NCBI GenBank assembly: GCA_963655605.1
Contig: CAVKGJ010000103.1
Location: 29,129 to 93,128 of the forward strand
DNA: 64,000 nucleotides
Direction: 5' to 3'
DNA from: Oxalobacter sp963655605
GTDB taxonomy: Bacteria > Pseudomonadota > Gammaproteobacteria > Burkholderiales > Burkholderiaceae_D
The translations under genes were made by a program, and so were the position numbers. Shown here one piece after another: positions 52,734 to 61,692 of this stretch (position 1 is its first letter; each line of letters begins with the position of its first letter). The notes under the pieces are model-generated. The model saw only the letters and a list, made by a program, of their open reading frames with translations. It was not told where the DNA came from and made no database searches.

Positions 52734-55457
52734 ATGAAACCGTCACTGATTCCGGCAGAACAGGCGTCCCGCTTTTATCGTCACTGGCTGAACGCAGATC
52801 GCGAAAAACGCCAACAGGAAGTACAGGCCTTGATTCATTCCCCGCTGAACCGTCTTGATTTGCAAGAATTGCTGCAACATGAAATCGACAACGGCTATTC
52901 ACTGCCCAGGGCCATGCGCCGGATCAGGAATCTTCTTATATGCGCCATCATCGAACGCGACCTGTCCGGAAAGGCAGACCTGTCGGAGGTGGTCAAAACC
53001 ATGACACTGTTTGCTGAATTCGCCATACGTACTCATCTGGATTCGATCTATGATGAACTGGTGGATACACACGGAATCCCCACCGGCCACCATTCCGGCA
53101 AAAAACAGGAAATGATCGTTCTGGGAATGGGAAAACTGGGAGGCAGGGAACTGAACGTTTCTTCAGACATTGACCTGATCTTTGTTTATCCGGAAAACGG
53201 TGAAACCGTCAGCACACGCCCCGGGCAGAGAATCCTGTCCAATCAGGAATTCTTCACCCGTCTGGGCAAACGATTCATCGGCGCACTTTCCGAAATTGCG
53301 GAAGACGGTTTCACTTTCCGGGTCGACATGGCGTTACGCCCCAACGGCGCATCCGGCCCGCTCGTCGCCAGTATCGGAATGGTTGAACAGTACCTGATCG
53401 CCCAGGGACGCGAATGGGAACGTTACGCCTGGATAAAGGCTCGTGCCATTACGGGCAACCCGGAAGATATTGAAGCGCTCGGACGCATTGCCCGTCCATT
53501 CATTTACCGCCGCTATCTCGATTTCAGCGTGATTGATGCCATCCGCAATCTTCACCAGCAAATCCGCGCCGATGTCGTACGACAGGAGAAACTGCATCCC
53601 GAACGCAGCAACAATATCAAGCTGGGAAGGGGAGGCATCCGCGAAATCGAATTTCTCGCCCAAATGTTCCAGCTGATCCGTGGTGGACGAGATCCCGCAC
53701 TGCAGGACAGGTCAACCCGCAACATACTGCACATTCTGGCCGAAAAAAGACTGCTTGACGAAAAAACGGCCAATGCCCTGCTCGATTCATATACCTTCCT
53801 GCGCAACCTCGAACACCGCATCCAGTATCTGGACGATGCACAGACGCATTCATTGCCATCGCATGAAGAAGATCTTCTGCTGATCGCCAATGCCATGGGA
53901 ATGAACGACGCCACGGAATTGCTGGAAACATGGCAGAAACACCGGGAATTCGTTTCGGGGCAATTCGACGCCATGTTCAGCGACAAATCCTCCTCCACGG
54001 ACCAATCCAAACCGGTTATACCGCAGCCGCTCCTGACCAGTCAGACGGAAGAAGAACAAATCCATTTCCTGCAAACGAAATTCGAGACCCTCGATTTTCC
54101 CGATCCGAAAGCTGCGGCACGGCGAATGCTGGCTTTCTGGAAAACGAACCGGATCCTTTCCTTGTCCGACAATAACCGCACCAAACTGATTACACTCGTC
54201 AATACCCTGCTTCCCGAGCTTCGCAACGCCCATGAACCGCTCGTCACACTGGGAAGGTTGCTGGATTTCTTCGAATCCATCGCCCGCCGTACAGCTTATC
54301 TTTCCTTGCTGACTGAATATCCGGCCGCCGCGCAAAGATTGCTGCGCATGCTCGATGCCAGTGAATGGGCTGCTCGCTACCTGACAAAACATCCGATTCT
54401 GCTTGATGAACTGCTGGATGCCAGAACACTTCTGGCCCCACCTGATTGGCCATTTTTCACATCAGAACTTGATTCACAACTGGAAAACCAGCGTGGAGAT
54501 ACGGAACTGCTGATGGATACACTCAGAGAAGCCCATCATGCCCAGTTGTTCCGTTTCCTCGCGCAGGACCTGGCCGGCGGCCTGACTGTCGAACGACTGG
54601 CCGACCATCTGTCGAAACTGGCCGACATCACAGTTGAGGCAACCTTGCGCGAAGTATGGCTTGCCATGCCGAAACGGCACCGGGAAACACCACGCTTCGC
54701 GGTGATCGCCTATGGCAAACTGGGAGGCAAGGAACTGGGATATGCATCCGATCTCGATCTGATCTTTCTATATGACGACGATCACCCCGATGCGCCCATG
54801 CTGTATGCACGCCTCGCCCAGCGATTCATCACCTGGATGACCAGTCCCACCTCGGCCGGAATCCTTTTCGACATCGACATCGCCCTGCGGCCAGACGGTG
54901 CCAGCGGGCTGATGGTATCCAGCTTCGATTCGTTCGAACGGTACCAGAAAGAATCGGCCTGGGCATGGGAACATCAGGCACTGACACGTGCCCGTTTCTG
55001 TGCAGGAGACGAAGCCATCGGAAACAGGTTCGAGGCCTTGCGCGACCGGATTCTCAGACAGCCGCGGCCACAGGCATGGCTCAAGGAAGAAATCCTCAAA
55101 ATGCGGCAGCGAATACATGATGCGCACCCGAACCGTTCCGGACTGTTCGATCTGAAGCACGATGCCGGCGGCATGATCGATATCGAATTCATCGTGCAAT
55201 ATCTTGTACTGGAATATTCACTGCAATATCCGGAACTGACCGGGAATTTCGGCAATATCGCCTTGCTGAAAATGAGCGAGAAACTCGGACTGATCCCTCA
55301 GGGTTCCGGAGAGAAAGTGTCCGCCATTTACCGCCAGTTCAGAAAACAGCAACACCAGATCCGCATGCAAGGAGCGGAACAGGCAAAAGTCGCACCGGAA
55401 AGCGTTGTCGAACAAAACAGCGAAGTGAAAAAATTGTGGGAACAGGTTTTCGGTTGA
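52734..55457 (+). CDS. glnE: Bifunctional glutamine synthetase adenylyltransferase/deadenylase
   Basis: Controls glutamine synthetase by adding or removing AMP in response to PII. It has 907 residues. Two nucleotidyltransferase domains are present: N-terminal MGKLGGRELNVSSDIDLIF (deadenylase) and C-terminal YGKLGGKELGYASDLDLIF (adenylyltransferase). The protein ends in LWEQVFG and the TGA at 55455-55457 lies within the terminal TTGA of the tnpB remnant. The mobile element therefore inserted exactly at the gene end and now provides the stop codon. The coding part looks complete. Confidence 0.97.
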   Translation: MKPSLIPAEQASRFYRHWLNADREKRQQEVQALIHSPLNRLDLQELLQHEIDNGYSLPRAMRRIRNLLICAIIERDLSGKADLSEVVKTMTLFAEFAIRTHLDSIYDELVDTHGIPTGHHSGKKQEMIVLGMGKLGGRELNVSSDIDLIFVYPENGETVSTRPGQRILSNQEFFTRLGKRFIGALSEIAEDGFTFRVDMALRPNGASGPLVASIGMVEQYLIAQGREWERYAWIKARAITGNPEDIEALGRIARPFIYRRYLDFSVIDAIRNLHQQIRADVVRQEKLHPERSNNIKLGRGGIREIEFLAQMFQLIRGGRDPALQDRSTRNILHILAEKRLLDEKTANALLDSYTFLRNLEHRIQYLDDAQTHSLPSHEEDLLLIANAMGMNDATELLETWQKHREFVSGQFDAMFSDKSSSTDQSKPVIPQPLLTSQTEEEQIHFLQTKFETLDFPDPKAAARRMLAFWKTNRILSLSDNNRTKLITLVNTLLPELRNAHEPLVTLGRLLDFFESIARRTAYLSLLTEYPAAAQRLLRMLDASEWAARYLTKHPILLDELLDARTLLAPPDWPFFTSELDSQLENQRGDTELLMDTLREAHHAQLFRFLAQDLAGGLTVERLADHLSKLADITVEATLREVWLAMPKRHRETPRFAVIAYGKLGGKELGYASDLDLIFLYDDDHPDAPMLYARLAQRFITWMTSPTSAGILFDIDIALRPDGASGLMVSSFDSFERYQKESAWAWEHQALTRARFCAGDEAIGNRFEALRDRILRQPRPQAWLKEEILKMRQRIHDAHPNRSGLFDLKHDAGGMIDIEFIVQYLVLEYSLQYPELTGNFGNIALLKMSEKLGLIPQGSGEKVSAIYRQFRKQQHQIRMQGAEQAKVAPESVVEQNSEVKKLWEQVFG

Positions 55458-55722
55458 CATCCTCCCCCGCCTTCAGGCGTGAGATTCCTGCTGAGTCAGC
55501 GCAGCTGTACTCTGATCTCTTCAGCAGGTTCCTGCTTCAACGGGACTGCCCGGAGAAAAAGCATGGCTTTCGTCACCAATATTCCCGCAACGGGGAAATT
55601 TACGGTATCGAACAACCGTATTCCCCCGGATCTCACGATCTCTCCACAGGCTGACACGGCATACCCTGCCGCCTGTGAGAAGTTTGACACGGAAAAAAGA
55701 AGGGATATTTTTGGTACGCAGG
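55454..55722 (-). mobile_element. IS200/IS605-type tnpB 3' remnant with right end (copy 2)
   Basis: On the minus strand one frame (ending at 55496) still reads the TnpB C-terminus without interruption: SLLFSVSNFSQAAGY, AVSACGEIVRSGG and finally PLKQEPAEEIRVQLR. Below the stop follow a CGCC TGAA GGCG hairpin and GAGGATGTCAA, the right end, whose TCAA complements the glnE stop region. The fragment fills the gap between the convergent glnE and gpsA. It shares both boundaries with copy 1 at 10704-10973. The catalytic RuvC core is absent. Confidence 0.78.
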
Positions 55723-55730
55723 ACCTGCCA

Positions 55731-56747
55731 TCAGCCACCACGATAAAACAAATCCGTTTCGTCCCGCACATGACGGGAAAGCAATTGCGAAACCGTGCTT
55801 TTGATAGAGACCTTATCGAACAGGATACCGACTACCGCATTCACAATCGGCATTTCGACCCCGACCCTGTTCGACAGAAACCGGACTGTCTGCGCACACC
55901 GGACTCCTTCTGCGACATGTCCCAACTCGGCAATGACCGTTTCAAGCGACTTTCCTCCGGCCAACCCCAGACCAACCCTGCGATTGCGAGACAGATCACC
56001 TGTACAGGTCAGAATAAGATCTCCCATACCGGTCAATCCCATAAACGTTTCAAACCTGCCGCCCAGTGCCACTCCCAGACGGGTTATTTCCGCCAACCCG
56101 CGGGTAATCAGCGCCGCCCGAGCATTCATGCCCAGTTCCAGTCCATCCGACATGCCCGTTGCAATCGCAAGAACGTTTTTGACAGCCCCCCCGACTTCCA
56201 CTCCGGTTACATCGTCACTGGAATAAATACGCATATTGCCGCCATTGATGGCGGCAGTCACCAGCTGCCGAAGATCGGCCGACTTCGATGCAACCGTCAA
56301 TGCACAGGGCAAACCAGCCGCCACTTCCTGCGCAAAAGAAGGACCTGACAACACCCCGGTATTCAAACGGTCTGCCGTCACTTCAGCGACGACCTGGCTC
56401 GGCATCAGTCCTGTGTTTTCCTCAAATCCCTTGCACAGCCATATCAGATTGACTGTCCCGGAGTTTTTGAGATTTCCTGCCACTTCCCTCAAGCCGGCAA
56501 CTGAAGTTGCGATGATGATCAGTCCGTCCACTCCGGCCGCATGGGAAACGGCTTTTGCGAAATCAGACGTCAGCTGCAACGAATCCGGCAACACAAAACC
56601 GGGCAGACCAGCCTTGTTTTCACGGGTTTTGCCGGCATCAGCAATGACACTGTTTTTTCGCCCCCACAGAACGACGGAATGACGCGATGCGAGATTGATC
56701 GCAATGGCAGTACCCCACGCCCCTGCACCAAGAACAGTAATATTCAT
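55731..56747 (-). CDS. gpsA: Glycerol-3-phosphate dehydrogenase [NAD(P)+]
   Basis: Makes sn-glycerol-3-phosphate from DHAP for phospholipid synthesis. It has 338 residues, with the dinucleotide fold ITVLGAGAWGTAIAI at the N-terminus, catalytic-lysine text GGAVKNVLAIATGMSDG, and MGLTGMGDLILTCTGD. It follows secB by 28 bases in the minus-strand run rhodanese, grxC, secB, gpsA. The stop lies about 10 bases from the tnpB remnant boundary, but the gene looks intact. Confidence 0.97.
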   Translation of the reverse strand: MNITVLGAGAWGTAIAINLASRHSVVLWGRKNSVIADAGKTRENKAGLPGFVLPDSLQLTSDFAKAVSHAAGVDGLIIIATSVAGLREVAGNLKNSGTVNLIWLCKGFEENTGLMPSQVVAEVTADRLNTGVLSGPSFAQEVAAGLPCALTVASKSADLRQLVTAAINGGNMRIYSSDDVTGVEVGGAVKNVLAIATGMSDGLELGMNARAALITRGLAEITRLGVALGGRFETFMGLTGMGDLILTCTGDLSRNRRVGLGLAGGKSLETVIAELGHVAEGVRCAQTVRFLSNRVGVEMPIVNAVVGILFDKVSIKSTVSQLLSRHVRDETDLFYRGG

Positions 56748-56775
56748 CGTTTACAACCGGACAGACACCATATCA

Positions 56776-57261
56776 TCAATGCTGTACAGCCGACGTATCC
56801 GTTTGGGATTCGGCTTTCTGATTCTGTGCCTTTTGCTGCCGGATACGATCGTGATAATAGGCTTCAAAATTGATTTCCGCCAGATGTGCGGGCGGGAAAC
56901 CGGCTCTCAATATCATATCCGCGATATTGGCCCGAAGATACGGGTAGATGATAGTCGGACATGTAATGGCCAGCACCTGATCCATGGCTTCTTTCGGAAA
57001 TCCGCGTATTTCAAATATACCGGCCTGTTTGCCTTCCACCAGATATGCCGTCTTGTCACCGACTTTTGCCGTTACCGTCACGGTAACAGTCGATTCAAAG
57101 GTCGTTTCGGCCAATTGCTCGAAACCGACATTAAGGGATACTTCCAGTTCCGGCATTTTCTTTTCCAGAAAAATGGCGGGAGAATGAGGCTGTTCCAGTG
57201 ACATATCCTTGAGATAAACCGTCTGGATCTGGAAAACAGGCTGTGAAACCTCGGATGACAT
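56776..57261 (-). CDS. secB: Protein-export chaperone SecB
   Basis: Tetrameric cytoplasmic chaperone that hands unfolded preproteins to SecA. It has 161 residues, starting MSSEVSQPVFQIQTVYLKDM. ITCPTIIYPYLRANIADMI is the conserved core near 110-130. Its C-terminal tail is acidic and Gln-rich. It lies 29 bases after grxC. SecA in this window retains the C-terminal zinc motif that binds SecB. Confidence 0.97.
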   Translation of the reverse strand: MSSEVSQPVFQIQTVYLKDMSLEQPHSPAIFLEKKMPELEVSLNVGFEQLAETTFESTVTVTVTAKVGDKTAYLVEGKQAGIFEIRGFPKEAMDQVLAITCPTIIYPYLRANIADMILRAGFPPAHLAEINFEAYYHDRIRQQKAQNQKAESQTDTSAVQH

Positions 57262-57290
57262 AATTACTCCGGTAAAATTAAAAAAAAATC

Positions 57291-57554
57291 TCAGGCTGAC
57301 TGCAAAAGCGGCAATAATTTACCGGCTTTATCCAGTGCAGACAAATCATCGAAACCACCCACATGGGTATCGCCGATAAAAATTTGCGGTACTGTCCGGC
57401 GATTGGTTTTTTCCATCATTTCGGCGCGCAACGCCTCATCATTGTCGATCAGGATCTTCTCTATATCCGAGACCCCGCGAGACTTCAACAGGCGTTCGGC
57501 CATCATGCAATAAGGACAAACCGCCGTACTGTACATTACAACCCGGGCTGTCAT
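57291..57554 (-). CDS. grxC: Glutaredoxin 3
   Basis: Small GSH-dependent disulfide reductase. From ATG 57554 it has 87 residues. The active site is CPYC at residues 13-16, with TVPQIFIG and GGFDDLSAL for glutathione binding. GGAT lies about 8 bases upstream; a longer in-frame start at 57596 would overlap the rhodanese gene and is rejected. It sits 13 bases after that gene and 29 before secB. Confidence 0.96.
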   Translation of the reverse strand: MTARVVMYSTAVCPYCMMAERLLKSRGVSDIEKILIDNDEALRAEMMEKTNRRTVPQIFIGDTHVGGFDDLSALDKAGKLLPLLQSA

Positions 57555-57567
57555 AATTGCGATCCTT

Positions 57568-57966
57568 TCATTTGGTAACCGGAAGGCCCTCGCCAACCCA
57601 TGACGACATGCCTCCCTTCAATACATTGATCTGGCTGAAACCTTCCTTTTTGAGGATGGAAGCCGCCTTGTCCGATTCCTTTCCCGATTCGTCGACAATA
57701 ATGATAGGTTGTCCCTTGAACTTTTCCAGTTTCGGAATACGGTCCTGCAGACTGGGCAATGGTACATGAACAGCATTCAGGATATGGCCGGCCTGATACT
57801 GTTTCTGGTCGCGTATATCGATAATGGCGGTTTTTCCCTTGTTTATGATCTTGGTCGCCTGGGAATTGCTGATTTTCGCACCCTTGCGAATATATGGCCA
57901 CGCCAATGCACCGATACAATAAAGGGCCACACAGATAAGAAAAATGTTGTCTCTAATAAAATTCAC
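57568..57966 (-). CDS. Membrane-anchored rhodanese-like protein lacking the catalytic cysteine
   Basis: From GTG 57966 (AGGA 7 bases upstream) it is 132 residues; longer in-frame starts to 58026 have no ribosome site. An N-terminal membrane segment (IFLICVALYCIGALAWPY) precedes a single rhodanese domain with AIIDIRDQKQYQAGHI and VLKGGMSSWVGEGLPV. The active-site loop, normally CRSGxR-like, reads VDESGKES, so the sulfur-carrying cysteine is missing. It is probably a structural or regulatory rhodanese fold. It is divergent from gpmA. Confidence 0.88.
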   Translation of the reverse strand: MNFIRDNIFLICVALYCIGALAWPYIRKGAKISNSQATKIINKGKTAIIDIRDQKQYQAGHILNAVHVPLPSLQDRIPKLEKFKGQPIIIVDESGKESDKAASILKKEGFSQINVLKGGMSSWVGEGLPVTK

Positions 57967-58060
57967 GAGTTTATCCTGCCAGAAGTCAACGATAACAAAC
58001 CGATACATTATAAAATAGAAAGACACGGGACATTCGGGTTAACTTACTTTCATTTCGAAT

Positions 58061-58807
58061 ATGCATAAAATAGTTTTCATGCGTCATGGTCAATCCATCT
58101 GGAACTATGAGAACCGGTTTACAGGCTGGACCGATGTCGATCTGACCGAACGGGGCAAAAAAGAGGCTCATGCGGCTGGCCGCATCCTGAAAGAAGCCGG
58201 TTTCGAGTTTGATCTGGCCTATACTTCCGTACTGAAAAGAGCGATCAGGACACTCTGGATTGTGCTTGATGAAATGGATGCAATGTGGGTACCCGTTGTC
58301 TGCGACTGGCGGCTGAACGAACGTCATTACGGTGCGCTTCAGGGGCTCAACAAGGCGGAAACGGCCAGAAAATACGGCGAACATCAGGTTCACATGTTGC
58401 GCAGAAGCTACGAAACCGCAGCGGAACCGCTTTTGCCCAACGATCCCAGAACCTCCTACAATGAACCGGCGTACGCTTCCCTGCCGAAAGAAAAAATACC
58501 ATTGACGGAAAGCCTCAAGGATACCGTTGCCCGTGTCAAGCCTTTGTGGTTCGATTCGATTGCTCCCGAAATCCGGAAAGGGAAACGCATTCTGATCGCT
58601 GCACACGGCAACAGCCTGCGTGCACTTATCAAGGAACTGGACAATATCAGCGACAAGGACATCGCCCTGTTGAACATTCCGACAGGCCAGCCTCTGGTTT
58701 ATGAACTGGACGATGATCTCAAACCGATCCGTCACTACTATCTCGGCGACCCTACAGAAATTGCTGAAGCCTTGCAGGAAGTGGCGGCCCAGGGCAATGC
58801 AAGCTGA
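58061..58807 (+). CDS. gpmA: 2,3-bisphosphoglycerate-dependent phosphoglycerate mutase
   Basis: Interconverts 3- and 2-phosphoglycerate. It has 248 residues; the phosphohistidine is His9 in FMRHGQSIWN, and the second histidine is in AAHGNSLRALIKEL. ENRFTGWTDVDLTERG is diagnostic. It starts a plus-strand run gpmA, envC-like, ctpA, moeB-like, and shares a 94-base divergent promoter region with the rhodanese gene. Confidence 0.98.
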   Translation: MHKIVFMRHGQSIWNYENRFTGWTDVDLTERGKKEAHAAGRILKEAGFEFDLAYTSVLKRAIRTLWIVLDEMDAMWVPVVCDWRLNERHYGALQGLNKAETARKYGEHQVHMLRRSYETAAEPLLPNDPRTSYNEPAYASLPKEKIPLTESLKDTVARVKPLWFDSIAPEIRKGKRILIAAHGNSLRALIKELDNISDKDIALLNIPTGQPLVYELDDDLKPIRHYYLGDPTEIAEALQEVAAQGNAS

Positions 58808-58863
58808 CTTGCGGCATCCGAGACTTTCAGGGCAGACTGTCGGCATTATGTTCTGCAAAACGC

Positions 58864-60225
58864 ATGAAAAAAACCATACTTCTTCTTTTTCTGCTGGTTT
58901 TCACTTCCGTGACAGCCAACACTGCACAGGCCACACAGAAATCCGGAACATCCGGACAGAAGAGACAGTCTGCCAAAACAGTCGCCAGCAAACGTAACAG
59001 CAAACCGGCAGCTCACACAAAATCTTCGGACAAGACAAAACAGAAACAAGCCGCCGAAGCCGAGCAGAAAAAACTCCGGCAACAGTTGACCACGCTAAAA
59101 AAAGAAATCAGCCAGACGGAAAAAGCCAAAGGCAAAGTCGCCGATGACCTTGCGCAATCCGAAAAAGCCATCACGACCACCGAACACTCCCTTTCAGAAC
59201 TTGGAAAACAGAAATCAGTGGCCGAAAGCAGATTGACCCGGCTTTCATCTGAACAGAACCAGTTGCTCGTCACCATATCCAGACAACAGCACCAGCTTGC
59301 AGACATCATGCGGCAACAATACATCGCAGATGGCGAAAATCGGATGAAACTGCTTTTTTCCGGCGACAATCCCAACCGGATCAGCAGGGAATTGCAGTAC
59401 ATGAATTATTTTTCCACGGCTTATACCAAACTGATCGATTCGTTACAGAACAATCTGGAAACGGTCAAAACAAAACGGACGCAAACGGATCAGGCACGAC
59501 AGGAACTGGAAAAAATCGTTACCCAAACGAACCGGCAGAAAAACATCCTTGAAAAGGAAAAGGCACAGCACGCCATCCTGCTGGCGCAACTGTCGGAAAA
59601 ACTGGATTCACAGAAAAAAAGGGCTGAAAAACTTGTACAGGACGAAAAACGGCTGGGAAATCTTGTAGACCGTTTGAATCGTGCCATAGAAGCACAAAGA
59701 AAAGAGGCCCGGGAAAGAGAGGCAGAACGACGGTTTGCGGCACGGAATGCGAAAAAACAGCCCCAGAAACCACGAACTTCCCAGCGTGAAACAGAAACAG
59801 TCGTGGAAGCGCCTTATCCACCCGATACAACCAGTGCATTCGGCAGGATGCGCGGAAAACTGAAAATGCCTGTCGCCGGAACAATAACGGCCCGATACGG
59901 AATGAAACGTGCGGACGGGCCAAGCTGGAAAGGCATTTTCATCAAAACCGCACCGGGTGCAGCCATACATGCCGTAGCCGGCGGCCGTGTCGTTTTCGCC
60001 GACCTTTTGCGCGGTTTCGGCAATCTGATCATTGTCGACCACGGCAACCTGTACATGACCATATATGGCAACGCCCAATCACTGGGCAGGCATACAGGTG
60101 ACAGAGTTTCTGCCGGCGATATCATTGCGAACGCAGGCAACAGCGGTGAGAATACGGAAACCGGGTTATACTTCGAAATACGGCACAACGGACGTGCCTA
60201 CAATCCTCTTGACTGGATAAGGTGA
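58864..60225 (+). CDS. EnvC-like murein hydrolase activator (degenerate LytM/M23 domain)
   Basis: A 453-residue exported protein. A signal peptide (KKTILLLFLLVFTSVTAN, probable cut after AQA) is followed by long coiled coils over about residues 55-290 and a C-terminal M23/LytM domain. The zinc ligands of active M23 peptidases are replaced: SWKGIF where HxGxD is expected, and GLYFE where HLHFE is expected. This is the EnvC pattern, so it probably activates periplasmic amidases at the septum rather than cutting peptidoglycan. It stands 3 bases before ctpA and 56 after gpmA. Confidence 0.9.
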   Translation: MKKTILLLFLLVFTSVTANTAQATQKSGTSGQKRQSAKTVASKRNSKPAAHTKSSDKTKQKQAAEAEQKKLRQQLTTLKKEISQTEKAKGKVADDLAQSEKAITTTEHSLSELGKQKSVAESRLTRLSSEQNQLLVTISRQQHQLADIMRQQYIADGENRMKLLFSGDNPNRISRELQYMNYFSTAYTKLIDSLQNNLETVKTKRTQTDQARQELEKIVTQTNRQKNILEKEKAQHAILLAQLSEKLDSQKKRAEKLVQDEKRLGNLVDRLNRAIEAQRKEAREREAERRFAARNAKKQPQKPRTSQRETETVVEAPYPPDTTSAFGRMRGKLKMPVAGTITARYGMKRADGPSWKGIFIKTAPGAAIHAVAGGRVVFADLLRGFGNLIIVDHGNLYMTIYGNAQSLGRHTGDRVSAGDIIANAGNSGENTETGLYFEIRHNGRAYNPLDWIR

Positions 60226-60228
60226 TAC

Positions 60229-61692
60229 ATGGGTAACAAATTTCGGAACATTCTGCTGGTTGGGCTGGGTATTGTCGTCGGTGTGGTCGCATCCATCCAG
60301 TTTTCTGCAATGGCGCAAAAACAGACGGCGCCGCTGCCGCTGGATGAATTGCGTCAGCTGGCTGATGTATTCGGGCTGATCAAATCCGATTATGTCGAAC
60401 CCGTCGAAGACAAGAAACTGCTGACAGAAGCCATATCAGGTATGGTTTCCTCCCTTGATCCGCATTCCGCCTATCTTGACAAGAAAGCGTTCCAGGAACT
60501 CAAGGAAGGCACACAGGGCCGTTTCGGCGGTCTTGGCATCGAAGTGGGCATGGAAGACGGTTACGTCAAGGTCATCTCCCCGATCGAAGACACGCCTGCC
60601 TATCGTGCCGGTATCAAGCCGGGCGATCTGATCACCAAACTGGACAATACCTCCGTAAAAGGCCTGACCCTGGATGAAGCCGTCAAGAAAATGCGAGGAG
60701 ATCCGAGCACCAAAATCACGCTGACAATCGCGCGCAAAAACGTGACGAAACCGATCGTCATCACACTTGTCCGTGAAGAGATACAAGTCAAGAGTGTCAA
60801 GTCGAAAATTGTCGAACCCGGATATGCATGGTTGCGGATTGCCCAATTCCAGGAACCGACGGTCGAGGATCTCGCCACCCACATCAACAGGATTTATGCC
60901 AAGAACCCGAATATCAAGGGCATCGTTCTCGATCTCAGAAATGATCCTGGCGGAATTCTGCCGGGTGCGATCGGCGTCGCCTCGATATTCCTTCCGAAAG
61001 ATTCGCTGATTGTCTCCACAGATGGCCAGCTTCCCGAATCGAAAGCGACGTTCTATGCCAGACCGGAATATTACGCCGGCAGAACCATTAACGACCCGCT
61101 TGCAAAACTGCCAGCACAAATCAAAACCGTTCCGATGGTCGTTCTTGTCAATATCGGTTCCGCTTCCGCTTCCGAAATTGTCGCCGGAGCCCTTCAGGAT
61201 TACAAACGCGCGGTCATCATGGGTTCACAGACTTTCGGAAAAGGTTCGGTCCAGACTATCCGCCAGATTTCCGAAGATACAGCGGTCAAACTGACGACAG
61301 CACGTTATTACACCCCCAAGGGGCGCTCTATTCAGGCAAAAGGCATCGTTCCTGATCTGCTGGTGGATGAAACACCTGAAGGCGACGGCATCAACGGGCT
61401 GCGAATCCGCGAAGCCGATCTTTCGAAACACCTGACTAACGATGACGAGGAAGACAGTCAGGGAGACCGTCTTGATACGGAAGAAGAAATGAAGCTGCTG
61501 GAAAACGCAAAGAACTACAAGCCGATCGAATATGGCACCAAAAAGGATTTCCAACTGATGCAGGCCATCAACCACCTGAAAGGAAAACCGGTCAAACTGT
61601 CCAAAACCAAAGTGGAAGACAAAAAAGCTGACGCCAAGGATACCAAAACCAATAAACAGCAACAGGAAAAAACTCCTGAAAACGACAAATGA
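60229..61692 (+). CDS. ctpA: Carboxy-terminal processing protease (S41 family)
   Basis: A 487-residue periplasmic serine protease with an N-terminal signal or anchor (ILLVGLGIVVGVVASIQF), a PDZ domain around residues 85-165 (GGLGIEVGMEDG) and the S41 core. The Ser/Lys dyad is in GSASASEIVAGAL and QTFGKGSVQ. The C-terminal 60 residues are charged and low-complexity (Lys/Asp/Gln-rich). Such proteases trim lipoproteins and peptidoglycan hydrolases, which fits its place after the EnvC-like gene. It overlaps the next gene by 4 bases. Confidence 0.95.
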   Translation: MGNKFRNILLVGLGIVVGVVASIQFSAMAQKQTAPLPLDELRQLADVFGLIKSDYVEPVEDKKLLTEAISGMVSSLDPHSAYLDKKAFQELKEGTQGRFGGLGIEVGMEDGYVKVISPIEDTPAYRAGIKPGDLITKLDNTSVKGLTLDEAVKKMRGDPSTKITLTIARKNVTKPIVITLVREEIQVKSVKSKIVEPGYAWLRIAQFQEPTVEDLATHINRIYAKNPNIKGIVLDLRNDPGGILPGAIGVASIFLPKDSLIVSTDGQLPESKATFYARPEYYAGRTINDPLAKLPAQIKTVPMVVLVNIGSASASEIVAGALQDYKRAVIMGSQTFGKGSVQTIRQISEDTAVKLTTARYYTPKGRSIQAKGIVPDLLVDETPEGDGINGLRIREADLSKHLTNDDEEDSQGDRLDTEEEMKLLENAKNYKPIEYGTKKDFQLMQAINHLKGKPVKLSKTKVEDKKADAKDTKTNKQQQEKTPENDK

